A DNA stretch of 64,000 nt, from the NCBI GenBank assembly GCA_015277795.1, contig CP063848.1, positions 2,480,001-2,544,000 on the forward strand, written 5' to 3'. Numbering within the stretch: the first letter of the stretch is position 1; the number at the start of each line of letters is the position of its first letter. The notes beneath the pieces are model-generated. The model worked only from the letters and a program-made list of their open reading frames with translations. It searched no databases and was not told the DNA's origin. Of this stretch, positions 26,226 to 33,535 are shown piece after piece. The position numbers and the translations under genes are program-made. The DNA is from Massilia sp. UMI-21 (GTDB lineage Bacteria; Pseudomonadota; Gammaproteobacteria; Burkholderiales; Burkholderiaceae_D).

Positions 26226-27674
26226 ATGAACCGCAGCCGCCGCAGCTTCCCTGTCCTCACCGTTCTTGCCGCTGGCCTTGCCACGTCGGTGCTCAGCAGC
26301 GCGGCGCTGGCCGCCAGTCCCGGCAACGACCCGGCGGCGCTCGCCAGGATCCGCGACACGGCGATGCAGAGCGATTACGCCTGGGAGCGCCTTGCGGACA
26401 TGACCGACCTGATCGGCCCCCGCCTGTCCGGTTCGCCGGGTGCGGCGGCGGCGGTGACCCAGGTGGCCGAAGCGATGCGCAAGCTCGGTGCGAAAGTGAC
26501 CCTCCAGCCGGTGAAAGTGCCGCACTGGGTACGCGGCGCCGAGACCGGCGAACTGGTCGACTATGCCGGCCGTCCGGACGGCATCACCCAGCGCGTGGTC
26601 CTGACCGCGCTCGGCGGTTCCGGCGCGACCCCGGCCGCCGGCCTGACCGCGCCGGTGCTGGTGGTAAACAGTTTCGATGCGCTGAAGGCGCGCGGGGCCG
26701 AAGTCAAGGGCAAGATCGTGCTGTTCGACGTGGCCTTCGACCAGCACATGGCCGAAGGCGGGCTGGCCGGCGCGGCCTATGGCCAGGGCTCGGCCTACCG
26801 CCGCGACGGCCCGCGCCTGGCGGCCGAACTGGGCGCAGCCGCGGTGCTGGTGCGCTCGGTGGGCGGCGCGGACTACCGTATCCCGCACACCGGCAACACC
26901 GGCTTGCTGGACACGGCACGCATTCCGGCCGCGGCCGTCACTGCGGAAGACGCGATGCTGATGAGCCGCCTGGCCAGGCGCGGCCCGCTCGGCATGAAGC
27001 TGGTGCTGACGCCGCAGAACCTGCCGGACGCCGACAGCTACAACGTGATCGCCGACCTGCCGGGCACCGACAAGGCGGACGAGATCGTGGTCGTGTCGGG
27101 GCACCTGGATTCGTGGGACCTGGCCACCGGCGCGCACGACGACGCCACCGGCGTCGCCAGTGCCATGGCCGTGCTCGCGACCCTCAAGAAGCTCGATTAC
27201 CAACCGCGCCGCACCATCCGCATGATTGCCTGGATGAACGAAGAGAACGGCACCCGCGGGGCGCGCGGCTACCTGGCCGCCGAGCAGGCCAATGCCGAGA
27301 AGCACATCGGTGCGATCGAAAGCGACAATGGCGCCGGCCGGCCCTTCGGCCTGCGCGCCAGCGTGCCGGCGGCTTCGAGCAAGCTGTTCGCCCCCTTGCA
27401 GGCCGCGCTGCAGCCGATCGGGGCCGGCGTGTTCCGCCGCGAGGATGCGCTCTCGACCGGCGATCTGTCGGGCCTGGAACGTGCAGGCGTGCCGAGCTTC
27501 GCGCCGCTGATTGACACGTCCGCCTATTTCAATTACCACCACACCCCGGCCGATACGCTGGACAAGGTCGATCCCGACCACCTGCGCCGCCACGTGGCGC
27601 TGATGGCGGCGACCAGTTGGTTCCTGGCGAACATCGAGCAGCCGATCGGCCGCGCCAAGGTACCGGAGCGCTGA
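26226..27674 (+). CDS. Secreted M28-family zinc metallopeptidase
   Basis: 482 residues. Signal peptide of about 30 residues ending A-L-A. A PA-type insert (about 130-260) precedes the M28 peptidase domain. Zinc and catalytic residues are readable: G-H-L-D (His293, Asp295), H-D-D (Asp305), E-E-N (Glu339, Glu340), E-S-D (Asp367) and Y-H-H-T-P-A-D-T near 440. Cuts amino acids or dipeptides from peptides in the periplasm or outside. ATG 26226 lacks a strong ribosome site, but the signal peptide fixes the start well. Single gene; the gap 26066-26225 shows a G-run and no clear promoter. Confidence 0.93.
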   Translation: MNRSRRSFPVLTVLAAGLATSVLSSAALAASPGNDPAALARIRDTAMQSDYAWERLADMTDLIGPRLSGSPGAAAAVTQVAEAMRKLGAKVTLQPVKVPHWVRGAETGELVDYAGRPDGITQRVVLTALGGSGATPAAGLTAPVLVVNSFDALKARGAEVKGKIVLFDVAFDQHMAEGGLAGAAYGQGSAYRRDGPRLAAELGAAAVLVRSVGGADYRIPHTGNTGLLDTARIPAAAVTAEDAMLMSRLARRGPLGMKLVLTPQNLPDADSYNVIADLPGTDKADEIVVVSGHLDSWDLATGAHDDATGVASAMAVLATLKKLDYQPRRTIRMIAWMNEENGTRGARGYLAAEQANAEKHIGAIESDNGAGRPFGLRASVPAASSKLFAPLQAALQPIGAGVFRREDALSTGDLSGLERAGVPSFAPLIDTSAYFNYHHTPADTLDKVDPDHLRRHVALMAATSWFLANIEQPIGRAKVPER

Positions 27675-27800
27675 TCGACACGGCAGGTCTGCCGGCGGAC
27701 GCACTAGTATAGTAGCGCTTCTCCGCCGCTCATTTGCCGCTCATTTGCCGCTCAGCCGCCGCTCGGCCGCCCTTCATCCAAGCTCATCCCTTGAGCGTCC

Positions 27801-27827
27801 GCGGCCCCGGCAGCCAAACGGGGCCGC
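27801..27827. terminator. GC-rich hairpin between convergent genes
   Basis: Nine-base perfect stem GCGGCCCCG / CGGGGCCGC with a nine-base loop. It lies between the ends of the M28 peptidase (+) and DUF1566 (-) genes. A T-run is poor on both strands, so termination may be partial. Just before it (27727-27755) CGCTCATTTGC is repeated in tandem. Confidence 0.6.
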
Positions 27828-27835
27828 GTCGCATT

Positions 27836-28207
27836 TCAGGGTACGGGGATGCGTCGTATCGCCCGCGCATGGCCACGGTAGGGGCGGCCGTAGATGGTCT
27901 GGATGCCGCTGGCAAAGTTCTGCCCCCAGACCAACTGGGTGCGCGTCTCGTGCGGCTCGCTCGACCAGTACCAGTTGCGATCGAATACCTCGCGCTGGTT
28001 TGCGAACAGCAAGGCGAGCTCGCGCCGCGTCGGCAGCACGCCCCCGCATGAGACTGCCCATTCGACCGCCGTTGTCCAGCTGACGTCGACCGCCTCGCCC
28101 GGCAACAGCACCAGGTGGTAATCGGGATCTTCTTCCTTGCCCAGGATCAGTCCCGCGTAGGCCTCGCCTTCTTGCAGCATGGCCCGAACTTGCATGTACT
28201 CGCCCAT
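27836..28207 (-). CDS. DUF1566-like small protein
   Basis: 123 residues. It shows the DUF1566 (Lcl C-terminal-type) pattern: T-A-V-E-W-A, G-G-V-L-P-T-R-R-E-L-A-L-L, Y-W-S-S-E, and a final G-H-A-R-A-I-R. Soluble. The family has no settled function; members turn up as surface or phage-receptor-like modules. ATG 28207 is preceded by GGGA. Single gene. M5 is an alternative start. Confidence 0.75.
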   Translation of the reverse strand: MGEYMQVRAMLQEGEAYAGLILGKEEDPDYHLVLLPGEAVDVSWTTAVEWAVSCGGVLPTRRELALLFANQREVFDRNWYWSSEPHETRTQLVWGQNFASGIQTIYGRPYRGHARAIRRIPVP

Positions 28208-28303
28208 TTAACACGTCCCTTCGGTTGGTAGCCAGTTGGTAAGACCGTTCACACCGGGCTTTGGTTGCGTGCGCATGTTCGATCTAGCTCATGCAAGTGT
28301 TTG

Positions 28304-28319
28304 ATTTCCCAAGGGAAAT
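28304..28319. repeat. Inverted repeat ATTTCCC-AA-GGGAAAT
   Basis: Perfect seven-base arms in the 221-base gap between the DUF1566 gene and the lipoprotein gene. The gap is unusually AT-rich, with a T8 and A6 run near 28350-28370. Possible operator for either divergent gene. I see no strong promoter hexamers near it. Confidence 0.45.
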
Positions 28320-28428
28320 TGATCTTGAATGATTGTTACTCCCAGAAAATTTTTTTTCAAAAAAGTTGAACTTAGGCAGTTTCCTTAGCTCAAAGGGTTA
28401 CATTCACTTGATGAGGCTTGTAACCTTC

Positions 28429-28827
28429 ATGAAACAATTCAAGGCTTTTGCATCGACATTCCGCATCCCGTCCCTGCTGTGCTGCGGCGCCGCCGTCCTG
28501 CTGACCGCTTGCGGCGGCAACATCGACGGGGGCGGTGATCAGCTGTCGGCGACCGCCGCCGGCGTGAGCACCGATGCCGGCGCCGTAGCCGCTGCGCGTC
28601 CCGTCGCAGCCGCCGCTGCAGTCGAAGCAATCGCCGAGACGGCGCCTGTGGCAAGCATCGACGCAGGGGCCGCGGCAGGCACTGAACCGGCACCCGCCAT
28701 CAACGCCGCCGGCGCCCCTGGGCAGGCGACAGACTCGACGACGACAGCGGAGTTCGAACTGAGCGGCTACGGCAGCGAGCAGCAGCCGGCGCAGACCGGA
28801 CAACAGGGCGGCCCCATCACGCAGTAA
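28429..28827 (+). CDS. Small Ala-rich lipoprotein
   Basis: 132 residues. Signal peptide with lipobox L-T-A-C-G-G (about residue 24), so the mature protein is acylated and exported. The rest is low-complexity Ala/Pro/Thr/Asp, probably unstructured, ending in a Gln/Gly-rich tail. ATG 28429 was chosen because M-K-Q-F-K gives a normal signal peptide; ATG 28411 is in frame. No function can be assigned. Confidence 0.75.
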   Translation: MKQFKAFASTFRIPSLLCCGAAVLLTACGGNIDGGGDQLSATAAGVSTDAGAVAAARPVAAAAAVEAIAETAPVASIDAGAAAGTEPAPAINAAGAPGQATDSTTTAEFELSGYGSEQQPAQTGQQGGPITQ

Positions 28828-28830
28828 CAA

Positions 28831-28962
28831 GTAGTTCCATCCCGCACCGGCGCCTGCCAGCGCCCGTGCTCCCATAGGCTCACAAGCGTGTGTGCCTGAT
28901 TCAGCAACCAGGACGATGCCACCGCTCTTTCATAGGTAGCCGGCGCTACCGGATTTCCGGTG
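28831..28962 (+). promoter_or_regulatory. Structured 5' leader (copy A) of beta-helix gene
   Basis: Starts at GTTCCATCCCG and ends 60 bases before the next ATG. It contains hairpin GCAC..GCGC/GCGC..GTGC (28844-28869), hairpin AGGC-CACA/TGTG-GCCT (28876-28897), a conserved block around GCAACCAGGA (28904-28925) and hairpin GGTAGC/GCTACC (28935-28950). The leader at 30234-30366 has the same order with different stem sequences. The 3' part (GACG..GCCACCG, then GGTAGCCGG..TACCG) recalls class I c-di-GMP riboswitches, but the 5' part does not fit. Confidence 0.55.
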
Positions 28963-29024
28963 CACCGCGGCTTTCTTTGCCGCCGTTCTTCGCCCACCCA
29001 GCCGGGCACACAGGAAAACCATCA

Positions 29025-30179
29025 ATGACCACGACTTTCGCTTCGAACTTCCGCCTTAACGCCGCCCTCTGCGCCACTGCCGCCGCCCTGCTGGGCGCCT
29101 TCGGCAGCGCCGCCGCCGCAACGCCTGCCACCACCTATAACTACTACGTGTCGCCCGCCGGCTCGGACACCGCGGCCGGTACCAAGGCTGCACCGTTCAA
29201 GACCCTGGCGCGTGCCGCCAAGGCAGCCACCCGCGCCAGCACCACCGTGTGGGTGGCCCCGGGCACCTACGCCGGCGGTTTCAAGACCACCGGCAACGGC
29301 ACCGCGACCGGCCGCATCTACTGGGTCTCGACCACCAAGTGGGGCGCCAAGATCGTCCCGCCTAGCAATTCGACCAACAAGACCGCCTGGGACAATCGCG
29401 GCAACTACGTGAGCATCATCGGTTTCGAGGTCGACGGCAGCAAGATCGGCGCGGGCACCAAGTGGACCCTCGGCATCTATACCGGCGGTTCCTACAACGT
29501 CATCGAAGGCAACCACGTCCACCACACCGCCACCACCATCCCGTGCAGCAGCGCGGGCGGTTCGGCGATCGGCGTGGACAGCTACTTCAAGGGCGTCAAG
29601 GGCGACGTGATCGGCAACGTCGTGCACGACATCGGCCCGGCCGGCTGCAGCTATGTCCAGGGCATCTACCACTCGACCTCGGGCACCATCAAGAACAACG
29701 TGGTGTACCGCGTCGGTTCGGCGGCGATCCACCTGTGGCACGACGCGAACGACCTCAAGATCGTCAACAACACGGTGAGCTCCTCGGTGTTCGGCATCAT
29801 CGTCGGCGGCGGCGACTACTACTTCACCTCGGCCGGCGCCAACAACGTCCATGTGCACAACAACATCGTGTTCGACAACAAGTACGGCATCTCGGAGCAG
29901 GGCAAGACCGGCACCTCGAATACCTACAAGAACAACCTGGTGTTCCAGAACCCGACCTACAACATCTCGCTCCGTAACGGCCTGAAAGCGACCAACACCA
30001 TCAGCTCGAACCCGCTGTTCGTCGGCTACTCGCGCACCGCCGCGACGCCGAACTTCAAGCTGAGCACCAGCTCGCCGGCCATCGGCCGCGGCATCGCGAC
30101 CTATGCACCGACGACCGACATCGACGGCCGTGTGCGGAATGCAGCCACCGGCTACGACCTGGGCGCGTACCAGCACTGA
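29025..30179 (+). CDS. Secreted right-handed parallel beta-helix protein
   Basis: 384 residues. Signal peptide ends about A-A-A at residue 27. The rest is a Gly/Asn/Val-rich beta-helix with repeated N-N-x-V turns (K-N-N-V-V-Y, V-N-N-T-V, H-N-N-I-V), as in pectate-lyase-like and DUF1565-type surface proteins. Aromatic and Asp residues suggest polysaccharide contact, but no catalytic set is certain. Ribosome site AGGAAAA before ATG 29025. It is nearly identical over more than 330 residues to the protein encoded next (30428-31831), so one arose by recent tandem duplication. Confidence 0.88.
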   Translation: MTTTFASNFRLNAALCATAAALLGAFGSAAAATPATTYNYYVSPAGSDTAAGTKAAPFKTLARAAKAATRASTTVWVAPGTYAGGFKTTGNGTATGRIYWVSTTKWGAKIVPPSNSTNKTAWDNRGNYVSIIGFEVDGSKIGAGTKWTLGIYTGGSYNVIEGNHVHHTATTIPCSSAGGSAIGVDSYFKGVKGDVIGNVVHDIGPAGCSYVQGIYHSTSGTIKNNVVYRVGSAAIHLWHDANDLKIVNNTVSSSVFGIIVGGGDYYFTSAGANNVHVHNNIVFDNKYGISEQGKTGTSNTYKNNLVFQNPTYNISLRNGLKATNTISSNPLFVGYSRTAATPNFKLSTSSPAIGRGIATYAPTTDIDGRVRNAATGYDLGAYQH

Positions 30180-30181
30180 TC

Positions 30182-30233
30182 CAGCAGCAACCAGGAATAA
30201 CCAGCAGCACCCAGCAGCACCCAGCAGTAACCA
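30182..30233 (+). repeat. Short CAGCAGCACC-type direct repeats
   Basis: Several imperfect copies of a ten-base AACCAGCAGC / ACCCAGCAGC unit directly after the first beta-helix gene. They lie just before the second leader and could mark the duplication junction or a slippage tract. No coding role is evident. Confidence 0.6.
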
Positions 30234-30366
30234 GCAGTTCCATCCCGTGCAGGCGGCCTCCGCCTGTGCACCCCGAGGGCGCACGGTCACGTGCGCCTGA
30301 ACAAGCAACCAGGAAGACGCCACCGCCCTTTTGCAGGTGGCCGCCTGCACCGGACTTTCCGGCGCA
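30234..30366 (+). promoter_or_regulatory. Structured 5' leader (copy B) of DUF4214/beta-helix gene
   Basis: Same order as copy A: GTTCCATCCCG, hairpin CAGGCGG/CCGCCTG (about 30250-30268), hairpin GGCGCACG-gtca-CGTGCGCC (30278-30297), conserved AGCAACCAGGA block (30303-30327), hairpin GCAGG/CCTGC (30333-30348) and CCGGA..TTTCCGG. Stems keep pairing while their bases differ from copy A, which is the mark of selected RNA structure. Likely controls translation or early termination of the gene at 30428. Confidence 0.55.
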
Positions 30367-30427
30367 TGGGGCACTTTTTGCCCGTCATTCCACGCCCACT
30401 CACTTCGGGCACACAGGAAAAACACAG

Positions 30428-31831
30428 ATGAACAAGACTTTCGCTTTCGCTTCGCACATCCGTCACCACGCTGTCCTCTGCGGTACCGCCGCCGCCCTGC
30501 TGGGCGCCTTCGGCACGGCCAACGCCGTCGCCGCCACCTCGGCCGCTCCCGTGGCCCTGGAAAGCGCGACCACCGCACAGAAGGAACAGATCCGCCAGCT
30601 GTACCTGCAGCTGCTGGGCCGTGAGCCGGATGCTGCCGGCCTGGAATGGTGGGCAAGCCTGCTGGACCGCGGTATCAGCATGGACTACATCGCCGGCCAG
30701 CTCAAGGCAAGCGACGAATACATCAAGCGCAACACCAATACGGGTCCGGCCGGCACCGGCGGCCTGCCGACCATCCCGACCACGACCTATAACTACTATG
30801 TGTCGCCGACCGGTTCGGATTCGGCCAACGGCAGCAAGGCCAGCCCGTTCAAGACCCTGGCGCGCGCCGCCCAGGTCGCCACCAAGCCGAGCACCACCGT
30901 GTGGGTCGCCCCGGGCACCTACGCCGGCGGTTTCAAGACCACCGGCAGCGGCACCGCGACCGGCCGCATCTACTGGGTCTCGACCACCAAGTGGGGCGCC
31001 AAGATCGTCCCCCCAAGCAATTCGACCAACAAGACCGCCTGGGACAACCGCGGCAACTACGTCAGCATCATCGGCTTCGAAGTCGACGGCAGCAAGATCG
31101 GCTCGGGCACCAAGTGGACCCTCGGCATCTACACCGGCGGTTCCTACAACGTGATCCAGGCTAACCACGTGCACCACACCGCCACCACCATCCCGTGCAG
31201 CAGCGCGGGCGGTTCGGCGATCGGCGTGGACAGCTACTACAAGGGTGTGATGGGCGACGTGATCGGCAACGTCGTGCACGACATCGGCCCGGCCGGCTGC
31301 ACCTATGTCCAGGGCATCTATCACTCGACTTCGGGCACCATCAAGAACAACGTGGTGTACCGCGTCGGTTCGGCGGCGATCCACCTGTGGCATGATGCAA
31401 ACAACCTCAAGATCATCAACAACACGGTGAGCTCGTCGGTGTTCGGCATCATCGTCGGCGGCGGCGATTACTACTTCACCTCGGCCGGTGCCAACAACGT
31501 CCACGTGCACAACAACATCGTGTACGACAACCAGTACGGCATCTCGGAGCAGGGCAAGACCGGCACCGCGAACACCTACAAGAACAACCTGGTGTTCCAG
31601 AACCCGAAATACAACTACCGCCTGCTGAACGGCAACACCTACACCAACACCATCAGCTCGAACCCGCTGTTCGTCGGCTACTCGCGCACCGCCGCGACGC
31701 CGAACTTCAAGCTGAGCACCAGCTCGCCGGCCATCGGCCGCGGCATCGCGACCTATGCACCGACGACCGACATCGACGGCCGCGTGCGGAATGCGAGCAC
31801 CGGTTTCGACCTGGGCGCTTACCAGCACTAA
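30428..31831 (+). CDS. Secreted DUF4214 + parallel beta-helix protein
   Basis: 467 residues. Signal peptide about 35 residues. A DUF4214 module (residues 48-100: I-R-Q-L-Y-L-Q-L-L-G-R-E-P-D, G-L-E-W-W) precedes a beta-helix nearly identical to the upstream protein. DUF4214 is common in S-layer, RTX and cell-surface proteins of this group. The module lies exactly where the shorter paralogue has only a few residues after its signal peptide, so it was gained or lost after duplication. Ribosome site AGGAAAA. Followed by a strong terminator. Confidence 0.88.
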   Translation: MNKTFAFASHIRHHAVLCGTAAALLGAFGTANAVAATSAAPVALESATTAQKEQIRQLYLQLLGREPDAAGLEWWASLLDRGISMDYIAGQLKASDEYIKRNTNTGPAGTGGLPTIPTTTYNYYVSPTGSDSANGSKASPFKTLARAAQVATKPSTTVWVAPGTYAGGFKTTGSGTATGRIYWVSTTKWGAKIVPPSNSTNKTAWDNRGNYVSIIGFEVDGSKIGSGTKWTLGIYTGGSYNVIQANHVHHTATTIPCSSAGGSAIGVDSYYKGVMGDVIGNVVHDIGPAGCTYVQGIYHSTSGTIKNNVVYRVGSAAIHLWHDANNLKIINNTVSSSVFGIIVGGGDYYFTSAGANNVHVHNNIVYDNQYGISEQGKTGTANTYKNNLVFQNPKYNYRLLNGNTYTNTISSNPLFVGYSRTAATPNFKLSTSSPAIGRGIATYAPTTDIDGRVRNASTGFDLGAYQH

Positions 31832-31852
31832 GACGTTCCGGCCGGGACAGGC

Positions 31853-31885
31853 AAAACCCGCAGGTGCAAGCCTGCGGGTTTTTTT
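31853..31885 (+). terminator. Intrinsic terminator after beta-helix gene
   Basis: Stem AAAACCCGCAGG / CCTGCGGGTTTT with a six-base loop and a following run of T. A textbook rho-independent terminator 22 bases after the stop. It also lies just beyond the end of the convergent SRAP gene. Confidence 0.95.
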
Positions 31886-31911
31886 ACGCCTGCCGGAAAA
31901 TCGGTGGAAAC

Positions 31912-32595
31912 TCAGTCGGCCAGGGGCAGGGCCATTTGCGGATCTTGCGCGCCCGGGCGGTTGACCGCGTTGGTGACCTTGTACCAGTCGAAGGCGTCGG
32001 AGGGCAGGGCGGCGCGCCGCGCCAGGTCGAGCGCTTCCTCGGGCGAGAGCGCGGGGTCGAGCCATAGTTCGGCATCGGCCGCCTCGAGCACCACCGGGCG
32101 ACGGTCGTGGATATCGAGCATGCCGTTGTCGGCGGCGTCGGTGACCAGCACGAAGCCGGCTTCGGCCCGGTTATCGGCGTCGTGCCCGGTCAAGCTGCCG
32201 AAATTCGCCAGCGCCAGGAAGAACAGCGGCGCGCCGTCCTTGCGATGGATGTGCCAGGGCTGCTTCTTGCCCTTTTCGCCGGTCCACTCGTACCAGCCCT
32301 GGGCCGGGACGATGGCGCGACCGTTCTTGAGCAGCGGCTTCCAGTAGCGGTTGGTGAGCTTGTCCATGCGCGCGTTGACCATGACCGGCAGCTTGCCCTC
32401 GGCCCAGCGCGCGCGGTAACTCCAGAACACGTCGTCGATGCGCCGTTCGCCGTCCTGCAGGTGCATCACCGGACGGTAGCTGCCGGGCGAGACGTTCCAG
32501 GCAGGCGTGGACTCGCTGTCGTAGACCGCGTCGGTCCAGCCGATCACCTGGGCGTAGTAGCGAGCCGTCTGGCTCTGGTCGAATCGTCCGCACAT
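31912..32595 (-). CDS. yedK: SOS response-associated peptidase (SRAP/HMCES, YedK-like)
   Basis: 227 residues, full family length. Catalytic Cys2 (M-C-G-R-F), Asn74 (V-N-A-R-M-D), Glu103 (G-W-Y-E-W) and His163 (I-H-D-R-R-P) are all present. Known role: forms a thiazolidine crosslink to abasic sites in single-stranded DNA and shields them. No LexA box is visible upstream, so it is probably not SOS-induced here despite the family name. Single gene. Confidence 0.95.
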   Translation of the reverse strand: MCGRFDQSQTARYYAQVIGWTDAVYDSESTPAWNVSPGSYRPVMHLQDGERRIDDVFWSYRARWAEGKLPVMVNARMDKLTNRYWKPLLKNGRAIVPAQGWYEWTGEKGKKQPWHIHRKDGAPLFFLALANFGSLTGHDADNRAEAGFVLVTDAADNGMLDIHDRRPVVLEAADAELWLDPALSPEEALDLARRAALPSDAFDWYKVTNAVNRPGAQDPQMALPLAD

Positions 32596-32714
32596 GACGT
32601 GATGTTAGCGCAGCGCGGCAGGACATGCGGCACGCTAGCGTTCCCGATGAGTTCGCGTACCCCGGTCGCGCAGTGGTATGCTCGCGGATGAATCGAACCG
32701 ATAGGAGAACTGGT

Positions 32715-33119
32715 ATGGCATCTGGCTGGTGGAGCGTCCTGAAAACCGTGCCGTGGAGCGAGGTGATCAATGCGGCGCCGCAGGTGGCGAGCGGGGCGCG
32801 CCGGCTGTGGGACACGGTGGCGCGCCGGTCCGGCGCCGCGCCTGGGATGGCGCCCGGGCCGCTCGCCGAGGACGCGCCGCAGGAAGACCTGTTCGGCAAC
32901 CTGATCCTGCGCGTCGACAAGAACGAAGCGACCCTGTATGAACTGCGCACCCAGATGCTGCAGGCTTCCGAGATCATCGCCAACCTGGCCGAACAGAACG
33001 CCCAGCTGATCGCCAAGATGGAACTGGCGCGCACCCGCATGCTGTGGCTGGGCATGGCGACCGGGGTGTCGTCGATCATGGCGCTGGTGGCGCTGGCCCT
33101 GGTGACTGCGCGTACCTGA
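32715..33119 (+). CDS. Unknown protein with coiled coil and C-terminal membrane anchor
   Basis: 134 residues. Residues 60-105 form a short coiled coil, and the final 25 residues are one hydrophobic segment ending A-R-T. So it is a tail-anchored membrane protein facing the cytoplasm. Ribosome site AGGAG. No family recognised. Followed 16 bases later by another small membrane protein, probably co-transcribed. Confidence 0.75.
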   Translation: MASGWWSVLKTVPWSEVINAAPQVASGARRLWDTVARRSGAAPGMAPGPLAEDAPQEDLFGNLILRVDKNEATLYELRTQMLQASEIIANLAEQNAQLIAKMELARTRMLWLGMATGVSSIMALVALALVTART

Positions 33120-33135
33120 TCCGGAACCTCTCCGC

Positions 33136-33336
33136 ATGAAGATCCTCCTGATCCTGGCGACCCTGTTCGTTTTCGTGTCGATGCTGCTGAACGCGGCGCG
33201 CCGCAAAGGCAAGCTGGACAGCAAAGCCAACCGCGCGGTGGCCGAGCTGGCGACCTCGATGCGCATTGTCGTCTACGGCGTGCTGGTGCTGGTTGCGCTG
33301 GTGTGCCTGGCCGTGGCCTACGAATCGCTGCGCTGA
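33136..33336 (+). CDS. Small two-span membrane protein
   Basis: 66 residues: hydrophobic 2-19, basic loop (R-R-K-G-K-L-D-S-K), hydrophobic 45-62. No family recognised. Weak ribosome site. Likely in an operon with the preceding gene. Confidence 0.65.
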   Translation: MKILLILATLFVFVSMLLNAARRKGKLDSKANRAVAELATSMRIVVYGVLVLVALVCLAVAYESLR

Positions 33337-33405
33337 GCGGCCATCCCTGCATCTTTCCGCACGTTTGTGCGATCACACTGACAAACTCGCGAGACAAATC
33401 GGCGC

Positions 33406-33433
33406 TTGTAGCTTCGCCCGGCGGACCTATCTT
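33406..33433 (+). promoter_or_regulatory. Possible promoter of candidate small RNA
   Basis: TTGTAG at 33406-33411 and TATCTT at 33428-33433 with a 16-base spacer. Start would be near 33440. Three of six and four of six consensus matches, in a region with no ORF. Confidence 0.4.
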
Positions 33434-33439
33434 GTTTAT

Positions 33440-33535
33440 GTCTCTGGTGGATAGTTCCACCTCTCTCCGCGTGTCTCCAGCTCAGTCTTCACTGAGTTCT
33501 TGGCCGCTGCCTCGATGGGGCAGCGGCATTTTTTT
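33440..33535 (+). ncRNA. Candidate small regulatory RNA, about 96 nt
   Basis: No ORF fits here. In order: hairpin GGTGGA-tagt-TCCACC (33446-33461), a pyrimidine-rich single strand CTCTCCGCGTGTCTCC, hairpin CTCAGT-cttc-ACTGAG (33481-33496), and the terminator hairpin with T-run (33503-33535). Two regular hairpins, an unpaired C/U-rich segment that could pair with Shine-Dalgarno sequences, and a terminator are the usual anatomy of a trans-acting sRNA. It could instead be the 3' leader of the 33136 gene. Confidence 0.45.
33503..33535 (+). terminator. Intrinsic terminator with T-run abutting IS element
   Basis: Stem GCCGCTGCC / GGCAGCGGC with a seven-base loop, then A and seven T. The IS1595-type element begins at the next base, and its other end is followed by six T, so the insertion split or duplicated the T-run. 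Confidence 0.85.

Noticed and set aside
31912..32700. SOS box before the SRAP gene
   Set aside because: No CTGT-N8-ACAG-like palindrome found upstream; the family name alone does not show LexA control.
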